From assembly GCA_025403435.1 (NCBI GenBank), contig JAJQZP010000249.1, positions 186,001 to 250,000 of the forward strand: a stretch of DNA of 64,000 nt. Direction: 5' to 3'. Of the stretch, positions 34,860 to 48,500 are shown one piece after another. The position numbers were made by a program, and so were the translations under genes. This DNA comes from Artocarpus heterophyllus (taxonomy: Eukaryota; Streptophyta; Magnoliopsida; Rosales; Moraceae). The notes below the pieces were generated by a model. The model had not been told where the DNA came from, did not search any database, and saw nothing but the letters and a program-made list of their open reading frames with translations. Position 1 is the stretch's first letter. Each line of letters begins with the position of its first letter.

Positions 34860-35954
34860 CCACTTACTCACTTTTGTCTCCTTTTAATCTCAATACATGA
34901 GCCAAGCAGGACCAGGAACTAAGCACGCTTCTTCTCTCTTTCTCTCTCTACATGCCTACCTTAGGGTTCTCTGATCTAACCAGGACTTTCAATTATGTGT
35001 AGAATGATTATAGAATGCCTTTATTTATCTAGAATGAGAGACCCAATTAATTTTAAAAGCTTCCTTTAATTTAAATTAAATATCTCATATTTAATAAAAT
35101 TAAAAGATATAAACTTCTCTTTCTTTATCTGCATGTGGTGCCACACTCAAAGAATCTCTATATGCTTGTGGCGCCAATCACATGCTAATAAAGGAAGGAA
35201 GACAACTTGTTATTCAATTTGATTTATTTCTATAATTCAAATTTCTAATTTTGAATAAATCACATTTATCAAAATTAGAAACTTTTAGAAACATGAAACT
35301 TGGTGACTGCAAGTCTTGGGTTGCATAGGAAACCTTTTCTTGTACCTGTTACATGCCACACACAGTCTTCCAATATTAATTATCATTTGTTATTATTAAT
35401 TAATCTTATTATTTAATAACTATAAATTAATTCATAATTATTATTTAGATTGATTTTAATTTAGAATTTCATAATTCAAAATTAATTAATGAAACTAATA
35501 ATTTCACTTACTCAAACAAGTTCATAAGGATGGCAAGAGGACTAATGGACATATAATTTCAAACTCCAATAAAACCACTATGTTAATTAATCTCTTTAAT
35601 TAATATATTACTTTTTTATTAATTTCAACTCTTGAAATTATAGATATAATTACTCATATTTTAGAGTTGTTCATTTGATATGGTTATTGCATACAATTTG
35701 TTCCTCCATAAATAATTCATACTTAGAGTTAGGTAAAATTTGTCAATGTCTCTAATTACATCTATATTCTTCAATGCCATGGATTCTTTGATGAATAATA
35801 AATTAATGAATTCAATCATGAATTCAAGCGCTTATATTATTCAAGACTTGAATTAATACTCAAGAGAATTATTCATCTATTTCTTGTTGAAGAAGGATTG
35901 GATTTCATTTTGTAATGTTAACATTCTTAGCTACCTACTTCATTATGCCTCTAA
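34860..35954 (-). repeat. Possible degenerate copia-like LTR
   Basis: On the minus strand the layout resembles the LTRs nearby: a repeated ATTAATTAA-rich stretch with AGTGGTTTTATTGGAGTTTG followed by TATGTCCATTAGTCC, close in pattern to TATTATTGGAGCTTG and TACGTCCATCGGGTCC in LTR F (36975-37005). A TATA-like GATAAATAAAGG lies near 35014-35025 and CT/GA-rich sequence follows. No tips or target duplication could be fixed. Confidence 0.35.
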
Positions 35955-35959
35955 AATAC
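35955..35959. repeat. Target site duplication of element F (left)
   Basis: AATAC, repeated at 55848-55852. Confidence 0.78.
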
Positions 35960-37332
35960 TATTAGGATTGGTGATTTAAGGAACAAATACTTTATGTGTA
36001 ATTAATGACATTTTGGATTAAATAAATAGATAATAATAATGCCAATATTTCATATGTTAATAATGGTCCTCATATAGCTTTTATTATTATGTTTAAGCAT
36101 TTAGCAAACATGTATTCCATGACTATTATACCAAATCTTATGACTAGGCATAAATAAAGTTTATATGCAGTATAAATACGAGACCAAGAGAAAAAGTCTA
36201 AAATATATAGTCTATAGTCTATGTATTTAGTTGGACACTTTATACATGATAAGATGGTAATGGGGATCTACGTCCTATTGGGACACACATTATCTAGGTT
36301 GTCGGAGCATATTGACTCCATGGTCTGGTATACCTAATGGTGGTAGCACACCAGTCTAGAGCTAAAGTGTAATTGATTTAATAATTATTCCGTTTATGTT
36401 AAATCAATTCACTTTAATAATCATCTATGTGTGATCTTAATCATGATATAGATTCATGACTCCATGTTTATAGTTTGTTTCTTTTGATATGCCAAAAGCA
36501 GGAGTTCTAATGAATGGAGGCTCTATTGTCGGTGTATTGGAGATGCAACCTTTTTCGATGAGAGCTTAATCCACAGACACGAAATCTATAGCTCTTTAAT
36601 AAAGAGTTAATGTTATCCTCACAAAGGCACCATTCAGGAATTTAGAAAAGAACAAGGCCTTAGTTATTTGGCTACTTGTGGTAATCAAATGATTTTATAT
36701 TTGTGTTTGTTATAAATGGAATTTTTCAAATAGGTGAAATAATAGCACTTTGAGATAAAATAATTTGAAGGTAAAATGTAATCAAGTTCTTTATCTGATT
36801 ATGAATAACCTATGGGAATACACATATACATGAGAGGTCATAGATAAGACTAGTGAATAAAGTCTCGTAATACGATAAATTATCAAAAGTGCAACTTTGG
36901 TTCTTTAGTGGAGTGACACCGAAGTTAATAATTAAATAGATAATTAATCATTGATTAATTCATCTATTATTATTGGAGCTTGATAATATACGTCCATCGG
37001 GTCCCAATACTAGCTCCCAAATTCCTTGACTAGTTGTGTAGAATTGGGTTTACCATAGGCAGTTCAAGATGGTTACGCTGGATGTATTACTGGACTTATA
37101 AGTGTACAAGCACAACAGTCCAGTTGGACTGTGAGTGGCTCTTAGCCCAATCCATAAGGATTATAGGCGCCTATCAGAGGGGTAGGTCTAGAAATTGGTT
37201 AATTATTTAATTTCAAGATAATATTTATTCAAATTTAATTATTGGGATTTTGTGATAATTAATTTAAATCCTAATTGTATTTGAATTTGAATAGAGGAAA
37301 ATTATTCATAATTATTTACGTAGATAGTCATT
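35960..37332 (+). repeat. Solo LTR F, part 1
   Basis: U3 part of the F LTR, ending at ...TAGATAGTCATT, where truncated element D begins. Confidence 0.78.
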
Positions 37333-37911
37333 TAGAGTATTTTTGAAAACATAAGTTTGACACACTATATGCATAAATTAACCAAATCTTACTAACCATG
37401 TAAATGTTGAAAAGCTTCCTCAATTAGTGAAGATAAGTAACCTTCTAGAAGGACCTCAACCAACTGGCCTTCTTTGCTATTCTCTATCCACGATCGGAGT
37501 GAGTGTGGGCTCACACATACAGCTCTTCCGCCATGTGAATCTCCTTTCAACCAATTGAGAGAACCCAAAGCTAGTGTTCGTGATTTGTGAACAATAGCTC
37601 TTAGGGAGTTTCAGAATCTCACCAGTAAAGTTTCACTCTTAATCTCTCAATTGATCTAAAATGCTTATGAGACTCACTCCTTTTTTATAGAGGTTGGGTC
37701 TAGGGTTAGTCCTTTTCAGATAAGGTCTCAAAATTTTGAATTAGGGTTTAAACTGACAGTCTCAGACTTTTGTTTGCTTAGCATACATTCAGCAAATATG
37801 AATGTAAAGAGGATAAGATTTGGTATATGAATAATAAATAAATTCTTTATGGACAAAAATGTCTCCAAAAACATATTACATTTTTACTCCTTAGGGCATA
37901 CGCGTCTAACA
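37333..37911 (-). repeat. 3' LTR of element D, internally deleted
   Basis: 37333 to about 37742 matches the promoter-proximal and R/U5 end of the LTR. From about 37743 (GTTTAAACTGACAGTCTC) the sequence jumps to the first 170 bp of the LTR. About 1.4 kb, including the palindrome array, is missing. The outer tip with ...CCAACA is also lost. Confidence 0.85.
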
Positions 37912-37943
37912 ATCTCCCACTTGTACTAAGTGAGTAAATATGA

Positions 37944-40900
37944 CTAATCTTGCATCCTCATAGCTTCCATATGCCTCTTGAAGACTCTCCCAATAAGTAT
38001 CTTCATGAATGGATCAACTAAATTGTCTTCTGACGCGATTTTGCATACCGTGACATGCCCGCCCTCAACGATGTCTTTTATCATGTGATACATCTGATCA
38101 ACATGCTTACTCTTTTTGTAAAATCTTGGTTCCTTAGCATTAGCTACCACCGCACTGATATCACAGTATAGTGATACCACCTTATCTATACTAGGAACTA
38201 CCTTAAGATCCCCAAGGAACTTACGGAGCCATACTGCTTCTTTTGAAGCATCACTAGCTGCCACATACTCAGCCTCCATCTTTGAATCTGAAGTGCAATC
38301 TTGCTTCATACTTCTCCAACTGATGGCATCGTCACCTAGAGTAAACACAAAACCCAAAGTCGATCTCCTCGAATCCAGACAGGATTGGAAATCTGAATCA
38401 GTATATCCTAAAGGAGTTAAGTCCTCACCCGAATATACAAGCATATACCCTTGAGTCCTTCTCAGGTACTTGAAAATATGCTTTACTGCAACCCAGTGGT
38501 TCGGTCCTGGATCCGATTGAAATTGACTTACAATTCTAACCGCACAACAAATATCTGGCCGTGTGCAAAGCATGGCATGCATAAGACTACCCATTGCCAA
38601 AGCATAAGACACCTTTTCCATGTATTCTCTTTCTTCCTCAGACTTTGGAGAGTCTTTCTTAGAAAGAGTAATTCTAGATCTAGATGGTTGTCCACCTTTC
38701 TTGGAATCCTACATTGCAAATCTCCTGAGAATTTTATCTATGTAGCCAGCTTGAGACAAAGCTATCATTTTGTTCTTCCTATCCTGAAAAATCTAGAAAC
38801 CAAGAACAAAATTAGCCTCACCAAAGTCCTTCATGTCAAACTGCTTAGTTAACCATTATTTGACTGATGACAATGCCCCAATGTCATTGTTAATAAGCAG
38901 ATTGTCATCTACATAAAGCAATAGAAAAACTACCTTCTTATCCTTAATCTATTTATACACACATGGTTCATCCACATTTTGTGAGAACCCATAAGTCTTA
39001 ATCACTTGATCAAATCTTATGTTCCAAGAATAGGAAGCCTGCTTAAGTCCATAAATTGACTTTAGCAGCTTACAAACCTTACCCTCCTGACCCTTGACCT
39101 TGAACCTGTCTGGTTGTTACATATAAATAGACTCATCAAGATAGCCATTTAGAAAAGATATCTTGACATTCATCTGCCAAATCTCATAATCAAGAGTGGC
39201 AGCTATAGACAAAAGAATCGGATAGACCTAAGCATGACTACAGGCAAAAAGCTTTCCTCATAATCAATTCCTTCCTTTTACATATAACCCTTAGCTACCA
39301 GTCTAGTCTTAAAGGTTTTAACCTTTTCATCCACTCCTCTTTTCCTCTTGTAGATCCATTTACACCCTATGGGTTTTACCCCTTTGAGAAGATCCATAAG
39401 CTCCTATACTCGATTAGTCTCCATAGACTTCATCTCTATGTTCATGGCCTCTGTCCAGAGTTTCAAATCAACATTTTCCATAGCCTCTATGTAAGGATCC
39501 CTATCAAGTTCATCCGGATCGGCTAAAGGCCTCCTCATTGAACATATACTTCTCGGGTTGAAACCTGTTCCTCCCACTATGCTGAAGCCCTTTGGGTTTT
39601 TGTTTGGGTTCATTTGGGTTTTCTACACTGATCAGAATGGTTTCGTTTGGAACCCCTGGAGTGATCAAATCACTCCTTAACTCCTCAAGCACCACTTTGC
39701 TTTGAGGCTTAGAGTCATCCATGTAACTCTCCTCAAGGAAAGTTGCATTAGTTGAAACCACAACTTTATTTTCCTTTGGGTTATAGAAATAACCCCCTTT
39801 AGTCCCTTTTGGATATCCTAGAAACACGAAAACTTCCAAACGTGCTTCCAACTTATTCGCATCCCTAAACAAGACATGAGCCGGACATCCCCCTATGTGA
39901 ATATGGTTTAAATATGTCTTCTTGGCCATCCACAACTCATGAGGAGTTTAAAAACTAACTTTGAAGGCACATGGTTCAAAAAATAACATGCGGTTTATAG
40001 TGCATATCCCCATAAGGATAAAGGCAATGATGAATAACTAATAATGGACCTGACTATATCCAATAAAGTCATATTCCTTCTCTCCACTATGCCATTCTAC
40101 TGCGAAGTGCCTAGCACAATCAATTGGGATTAAATCTCATTCTCTAATAAGTACCCTAAGAACTCATTAGAAAGGTATTCTCTACCTCGATCGGATCGAA
40201 GTGCCCTTTTGGGTCTATCCAATTGCTTTTCCACATCAGTCCAAAACTCCCTGAACTTGTCAAAAGTTTCACTTTCGTGGTGCATCAGGTACACATACCC
40301 ATACCTTGAGTAATCGTCAATAAAAGTGACGAAGTACTTATACCATCCTCGTGCCCGGATGTTTATCGGTCTGCAAACATTACTATGTACGAGTTCTAGA
40401 ACCCCTTTAGCCCTATTGCCCTTAGACCCAAATGTTCTTTTGGTCATTTTACCCTCCAAACAAAATTCACATTGAGGTATAGATTCCACCTTTAAGTGAC
40501 TTAAAGGCCCATCCCTTACCAACCTTTGAATCCTATTCAAGTTAATATGACCAAGGCACAGATACCAAAGATAAGTCTTATTAGAGTGAGAAGTTTTAAG
40601 TATTTTAGAGTTATTATCATTCATCTCCACATTAAGCAGTAAGTCCATCTTAGGTTCGATAAAATATAGATTATTTTGCATCTATCCAGAACAGATAAAA
40701 GATTTGTTTTTACGAATCATCACTTTATTACTAAAAGAAACCAAATAGGAGTCTTTAAATAAACAAGCTACAGAAATTAAATTCCTCTTAAATTTAGGAA
40801 CATAAAAACAATATCGCAAAATTAAATTCCTATAATTATCAAAATAGAGATGGACGTCTCCCACTGCTTCCACTAAGACCAAGGATCCATCGCCCATCTG

Positions 40901-41868
40901 AAGCGTGAAGTCTTCATAAAGCAGACTTCTCGTTTCTTTGAACCACTATAGAGAAACACAAACATGATTAGTTGCACCAAAATCTGTGACCCAAATGTCA
41001 CTGGATTCATTAACCAAACAAGTTTTTAAATATAGAATATCACATCTACTCCTTTGGAACAGAAGTCCTTGCAATGCTTCTTTATGTGCCTGAGCTTCCT
41101 ACAAAAGAAGCACTTAAGCTTCTTCAAGTTATTTTTCTTCTTCTTCTTGCTCTTGTTGTTAGCAGGAACAAAAAACTTCCAATTTTTGGCCCGTTGTTTC
41201 TTTCCATTCCCTGAGTTGGGATTGGAACCAAAAGCAACCACCAAATTGGCCTCTCCACCTGCAGGAGACTCCCTGATCAATAGTTTGAGCTCATGTAAAT
41301 GTTTCATCAACTCCGTTAAGGTCATATCTCGTCTATTGCTCAAATTAAATGTAGTTCTAATTGGAATAAATTCCTTTGACAGAGTCTCAAAGACCATAGT
41401 CATATGAGTTTCAGCATCGATGTCGGCTCCATTGGTTTGTGCCTCAGTGAGGTAACCTATGACCAACATCATGTGCTCCTTTACAAATGTCCCTGGTCTC
41501 TGCTTATAGTTCAAGAGTTTTTGAAGCACCCCTTGCCGTTTTGTTAGGGCCTAGCCTCCAAACATGTCTTCTAGATTATCTAAGATCTACTTGGCAGTCT
41601 CATAATCCTCATATTGAGCTTGTAACACGTTATTCGTGCTAGTCATAATATAGCAGCGGGCCTGATCATTTACATCTTTTCAACGATCATATGCTTGGAA
41701 ATGATCGTTGGTTGAATCTCTTGTAGGCTCAGGAGGACAAGGGGTTGTCAACACAAATTTCAATTTCTTAAAGGAGATGACGATATCCAAGTTTCGTTTT
41801 CAATCATTATAATTCTCACCGATTAATTGGTTTTTGTCAAGTATCAAAGATAAAGCATTTTTAGACAT
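37944..41868 (-). pseudogene. Element D gag-pol, dead
   Basis: Runs from ATG 41868 (MSKNALSLILDKNQ) to a premature TAG at 37944, just short of the normal end. Pieces with clear matches are gag (41026-41529, with a zinc knuckle in which the second half reads LRHIKKHC), integrase (40130-40681: [36 protein letters not shown]), the integrase C-terminus (39510-39935) and RT/RNase H (37944-38621: [17 protein letters not shown]). Several in-frame stops (for example near 39120, 40684 and 41546) and frameshifts are present. Confidence 0.88.
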
Positions 41869-41898
41869 TTTTAATCAACAATAAAGAATCATATACCA

Positions 41899-43882
41899 TG
41901 TTAGACATGTATGCCCTAAGGAGTAAAAATGTAATATGTTTTTGGCGACATTTTTATCAATAAAGAATTTATCTATTGTTTATATACCAAATCTTGTCCT
42001 CTTTACGTTCATATTTGTTGAATATATGTTAAGGAAACATTAGTTTGGGACTATCGATTTAAACCTTTAAAAATTGGGCATATGATGGACAGATTATGTA
42101 GAAGACATGATTCTTAAGGTGATGGTCTAAATCATAAGATCGGCAATCGAGGGAATAAAGTTAGGTGCTTTATTCATGTAAAGATTGTTATGTTGTCTAT
42201 ATTCGTATTGGGAGATGGTTTGTCTTAACCATCAGAGGTGGACTCCATGAATAGAAATATTGGCATGTTGTCATAGGTGATGATGTATTTGATCGGGACA
42301 TAAAGTTGATTTGGATTAATAATTCTGTATCGGCAAATCGATTCACTTTAGACAAACATTTGTATTGTATCTTAATCCTAAGATGAATAATGGGCTCATT
42401 GTCTTGACTTGTGTCTTTTGATGTACCAAAGGGTGACACCCACATCTTTATAGTGGTATGCATGCCGGTACGTTAGAGGCATGACTCTTGATAGCGTAGA
42501 CCTGTTATTCATAGATATGGAATCCATAGCTCCTCTTTAGGAGTAGTGATATCCTCTTATATGCGTTATACTGTAATTGAAAAACTGAAGTGCTCAACCA
42601 TTTGGATCCATAGGTGTAACCAAATGGTATATTGTCTTTCGATGATAAGTTTTCTGATGGTGAGATAATGGAACATAAGACAAAACTTGTCCTTAAGCTG
42701 ATTATGGATAATCCTATGGGGATAGATACATCATGATATGTCATGGAGACTTAGCTATACGGGCTTAATAATTCTATGTAGTTCGAGAGTGCAGCTCTAA
42801 GCTTTTAGTGGAGTAGCGTTGGAGTTAATAATTATAAAATATATATTTGGGATATTGGGTTTCATAATTATCGGGAGCTAAAACTGTATAGGTCCATTTG
42901 GTCCTCTTTGCTAGCTCACAACATTCTGTAACGATATGGCATGATTTTCTAATAATTGATTACTAATGTTAGATTTATTAGATTGATTGAAATTCGGAAG
43001 AATCAGATAATTCATTTCTATTAATGGGTTGAATTAATTTTGTGATAAAATTGATTCAAGATAAACTTGTTGAATTATTGGGATTGGATAATTCTTGTCT
43101 ATTTATCGATTGATTTAATTTTGAATAAATTAGATCAAGATAAACTTGTAGAATTATTAGGAATTCATTTATTTTTTTAGAGATTATCTAGATAAAGTTG
43201 TTTCAATTAGAAAACTTCTCTATTGGGTTATTTGAATTAAAACTGAGACTTTATTCTATAGAATCTCGAGTGAAAAATAAAAGATTTGCTAAGATTTTTA
43301 TTCTGCAGTTCGGCCTGCCGATCCTCACGTTCGGCCTACCGATTATGCAATTCAGCCTATCGATGAGCGAAGGATAAGATCACGCATTTTTACACAGATT
43401 TTATCAGATATTGATCTGAACTTGATTCTGATTCTAATTTTTGAGACCTAATCTAATAAGGACTGACCCCATACCCAATCTCTATAAATAGAGAATAAGT
43501 CTTAAGAGTTATTCAGATCAATTGAGAGACTAAGAGTGATACTCTATTGGTGAGCATCTGAAAACTCCATGAGAACTCTCGTTCACAAATAACGAACACT
43601 AGCTTTGGGCTCTCTCGATTGGTTGGAAGGAGAGTCACCTGGTGGAAGAGCCGTACGTGTGAGCCTACACTTACGCCGATCGTGGATAGAGAATAGCAAA
43701 GAAGACCAGTTGGTTGAGACTCTTTTGGAACGTTACTCCTCTTCACGCTTTGCCAGGGTTCTTCGGCAATCAAAGGTTAGTAAGATCTGGTTAATTTATG
43801 CAAATAGAATGTCAAACTTATGTTTTGAAAAATACTCTGATATAAAAGTTTTAAAATTCCACTGCATATTTTTTTTCCAACA
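41899..43882 (+). repeat. 5' LTR of element E
   Basis: TGTTAGACATG to TTTTCCAACA, 1984 bp. Palindromes start at 43310, 43331 and 43352 (spacing 21 and 21). TATA box TATAAATA at 43483-43490. Confidence 0.92.
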
Positions 43883-43884
43883 AT

Positions 43885-43898
43885 TGGTATCAGAACCA
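43885..43898 (+). other. Primer binding site of element E
   Basis: TGGTATCAGAACCA, two bases after the 5' LTR, one base off the initiator tRNA-Met complement. Confidence 0.9.
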
Positions 43899-45555
43899 TG
43901 GTTTTTATATAAATTTATGAGTTTGTGATCATACTATATGTATAAATTTTGTGATCTTAATCTCTCCTATGCTTGAATTTAATTTTATAGAGAGTTGGTA
44001 CTCTAGGTTTCTATATAATTTTATGTTCTCATGGCTTATATGGTGAATATTTATTAATTAATTATGGTTGATTAAATAGATATTTAATTATTAATTAATT
44101 AATTAATTAATTTATACAGGTTATGGTTCCTTAAAGGTTAGAATGTGTATCTAGCTTTTTCATGTAATTAGATGACAGACCATCATCTCCGTCTAGGAAT
44201 TATTGTTTAATTTTTAAATTTGTAAGAATTTTTATAATTAAATAATCATTCAGAGAAGACGGATCTAGAAAGCGAATCTAGAAAATTGATGATGGTGTTC
44301 CCAGGTATTTCCTGAGTCTCTAATTTTATGTTTTTGAATTGTTGAAAATAAAATTGATAAATTGTATTAAAAATTGTATTTTTTGGAACCAGTGATTTCT
44401 ACTCGGTCGGTATGCCGAACCATCCAGTTCGGTAGGCTGATGGTCGTAGATCGACAGGCCGACAACAGGGCAAAAATCAGGTGGCTCTAGCGGTAGGCTG
44501 AACTATCGTGCATTGGTAGGCCGATCTAAAGATCGATAGGCCGATGGGTCATGACCGGTAGGTTGATCTCCAAAATCGGCTTGCCAACAGAGAGCCAAAA
44601 ATTTTTTCAAAAAAGGTGCAGTATTTCAATACAGTTTTAATTTTATTTTTGGGACAATTTTGAGAAACATTGAATATGGATATGATCAGAAATATGAAGT
44701 ATTCGATTCATACGGGATTGAAGACTTGAAGATAGACATTATGTAAAGGATACAACTTGAGAATTCAAGGATGAAGAACCGATAATATGTTTCGATTGTT
44801 CTCTTGTGATTTTTATTTTCTATTCTCTAGGGAGAAACCATAATATTACGGTTATTATTATTTTGCTTGTGGCTTTGCTTAATTGCTTTGCTTGTCTGCA
44901 TTATAATATGATTTGTCATGTATATTGATAATATGTCATATAGAATTGGGAGTGCCACTCATATTAAAATTGTTCATGCATGTCTTTTTAAAATAAAACC
45001 TTCACTTCAAAAGATTGAGTGGGAGAAGGTTTTTGAAGAGACGACCTATGGCCTCCATCGTTGGTCGATAGGAAGAACATGGTGGTCCCGACCCCTAGGA
45101 AGGGATTTCTATCATGTACCAGATTTGATCTTTGAGAGGATAAGGTATTTTAGCATGATTTATGGTTGCATACCCCTAGGTGGTGATTATAAATCATGGA
45201 TAAAATATTAAAATAATAGTTATACACTCAAATTAATTTTATTATTAACTTCCCCTAGGAGCTCTGTTAATAAAATTATGGCCAAAGAAACGATTATTAA
45301 TATATGCTGGATTATACAGGTCCTAGATGGCATAAATTAATTAGGAGGGGATCCGTGTTCCTGGTTGAATTTGGCATGACTCCCCTAGGAGCTTGTTGAA
45401 TTCTGAGTTGGGAATTATCATTGTAAGGTTGTGATATTTTTAAGGTTTTAACATATAAACACATTTGTTTGTTTTTACATGATTGTGTTATCTTACTAAA
45501 TTGTTATTATATGTTTGCTTATGTTTGGTATATGATTCTTTATTGTAGATTAAAA
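43899..45555 (+). other. Leader of element E with putative intron and palindrome array
   Basis: Non-coding leader. The donor-like CCCAG|GTATTTCC is at 44305 and the acceptor-like TTTATTGTAG ends at 45548, seven bases before the gag start region. Palindrome-like units start at 44407, 44429, 44451, 44490, 44513, 44533, 44555 and 44576. The frame 44918-45211 has no recognised content. Confidence 0.6.
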
Positions 45556-48500
45556 ATGTCTGAAAACGCTTTATCTTCGATACTTGACAAAAACCTATTA
45601 ACTGGAGAGAATTATAATGATTGGAAATGGAACCTGAATATCGTCCTCTCCTTTGAGAAACTGAAATATGTGCTGACAACCCCTTGTCCTCCCGATCCTA
45701 TGGAAGACTCAACTAATGAGAAATTTTAAGCATACAATTGCTGGAAAGATGCAAATGATCAAGCCCGCTGCTATGTTATGGCCAGCATGAATAACGTGTT
45801 GCAAGCTCAACATCAAGATTATGAGACTGCAAAGCAGATCTTGGATAATCTTGAGGATATGTTTAGAGGCTAGGCCATAACAAAGCGGCAAGGGGTGCTT
45901 CAGAAACTTCTTAACTGTAAGCAAAGGTTGGGGACATCTGTAAAGGAGCACATGATGTTGGTCATGGGTTACCTCGCTAAGGCTCAAACCAATGGAGCCG
46001 ACATCGATGCTGAAACTCAGATGACTATGGTCTTTGAGACTCTGTCAAAGGAATTTATTCCATTTAGAACTACTTTTAATTTGAGCAATAGGCGGGATAT
46101 GACCTTAATAAAATTGATGAAACAGTTACAGGAGTTCGAACTGCTAATCAAGGAGTCTCTTGCGAGAAGAGCGGCCAATTTGGTAGCTGCTTCTGGTTCC
46201 AATCCCAATTCTGGGAATGGAAAGAAACAACGGGTCAAGAACAGAAAGTCTTCTATTTCTGCTAGCAACAAGAGCAAGAAGAAGAAGAAGAAGAACCCAA
46301 AGAAGCTTAAGTGCTTCTTCTGTGGAAAGGTCGGACACATAAATAAGCATTACAAGGACTTCCTTTCCAAAGGAGGTAGGTGTGATCTTCTGTATTTAGA
46401 AACTTGTTTGGTTGAAGAATCCAGTGACATTTAGGTCATAGATTCTAGTGCAACTAATCATGTTTGTGTTTCTTTACAGGGGTTCAAAGAAACGAGAATT
46501 CTGCTACATGAAGACTTCATGCTTCGGATGGGTAACGGATCCTTGGTCTTAGCGGAAGTAGTGGGAGACGTCCATCTTTATTTTGATAATTATAGGAATT
46601 TAATTTTGTAAGATTATTTTTATGTTCCTAAATTGAAGAGGAATTTAATTTATGTAGCTTGTTTATTTAGAGACTCCTATTTGGTTTCTCTTAATGATAA
46701 AGTGATGATTTGTAAAAGCAAATCTTTTATCTGTTCTGGATGGATGCAAAATAATCTATATTTTATCAAACCTAAGATGGACTTACTGCTTAATGCTAGA
46801 ATGAATGATAATAACTCTAAAAGACTTAAAACTTCTCACTCTAATAAAACTTATCTTTGGCATTTGCGCCTTGGTCACATTAACCTGAATAGGATTCAAA
46901 GGTTAGTAAGGGATGGACCTTTAAGTCACTTAAAGGTGGAATCTATACTTCAATGTGAATCTTGTTTGGAGGGTAAAATAACCAAAAGACCATTCAGGTC
47001 TAAGGGCAATAGGGCCGAAGGGGTTCTAGAACTTGTGCATAGTGATGTTTACAGACTGATGAACATCCAGGCATGAGGAGGGTATGAGTACTTCATCACT
47101 TTTATTGACGATTATTCAAGATATGGGTATGTGTACCTGATAAACCACAAAAGCGAAACTTTTGACAAGTTCAGGGAGTTTCGGGCTGAATTGGAAAAGC
47201 AATTGGGTAGACCCATAAAAGGCACTTCAATTTGATCAAGGTGGAGAATACCTTTTCGATGAGTTTTTGGGACATTTATTAGAGAATGGGATTTTATCCC
47301 ATTTGATTACGCTGGGCACTCCGCAGCAGAATGACGTAGCAGAGAAAAGGAATAAGACTTTATTAGACATGGTAAGGTCCATGATGAGTTATTCATCTTT
47401 GCCTTTATCCTTTTGAGGATATGCACTACAAACTGCATGTTATCTTTTGAACAATGTGCCTTCAAAATCAGTCCCTAAAACTCCTCATGAGTTGTGGACG
47501 GGTAGGAAGACATCCTTAAACCATATTCGCATATGGGGATGTCCTGCTCATGTCTTGTTTAAGGATCCGAATAAATTGGAAGCACGTTCGGAAGTTTGCG
47601 TGTTTGTAGGATATCCAAAAGGGACTAAAGGGGGTTATTTCTATAACCCAAAGAAAAATAAAGTCGTGGTTTCAACTAATGCAACTTTCCTTGAAGAGAG
47701 TTACACGGATGACTTTAAACCTCGAAGCAAAGTGGTGCTTAAGGAGATAAGAAATGATCCGATCACTCCGGAGGTTCCTAATGAAACCATTCCGATCAAT
47801 GTAGAAAAACCAAACAAACTTGAACAACAACCTAAGAGGCTTCAGCATAGTGGGAGGATCGGGCGTCAACTTGAAAAGTATATGTTCAATTGGGAAGTCT
47901 TTTTGGCTGAACCGGATGAACATGACAGGGATCCTTATACTTACGTAGAGGCTATGGAGGATGTTGATTCAAAACTTTGGACAGAGGCCATGAACATAGA
48001 GATGAAGTCTATGGAGACTAATCATGTTTGGGAGCCTGTAGATCTTCCTGAAGGGGTAAAACCCCTAGGGTCTGAGTGGATCTATAAGCGGAAAAAAGGA
48101 GTGGATGGAAAGGTCAAAACCTTTAAAGCTAGACTGGTAGCTAAGGGTTATATGCAATAGGAAGGAATCGATTATGAGGAAACCATTTCACCTGTAGCCA
48201 TGCTTAAGTCCATCCGGATTCTCTTGTCCATAGCTGCTGCTCTCGACTATGAGATTTGGCATATGGATGTCAAGACGGCTTTTGTAAATGGCTATCTTGA
48301 TGAGTCTATTTATATGGAACAACAAGATAGGTTCAAGGTCACGGGTCAAGATGGTAAGGTTTGTAAGCTGCTAAAGTCAACTTATGGACTCAAGCAGGCT
48401 TCTCGTTCTTGAAACATAAGATTTGATCAGGTGATCAAGACTTATGGGTTCTCACAAAATATGGATGAGCCATTTATTTACAAACACATTAAGGATGAGA

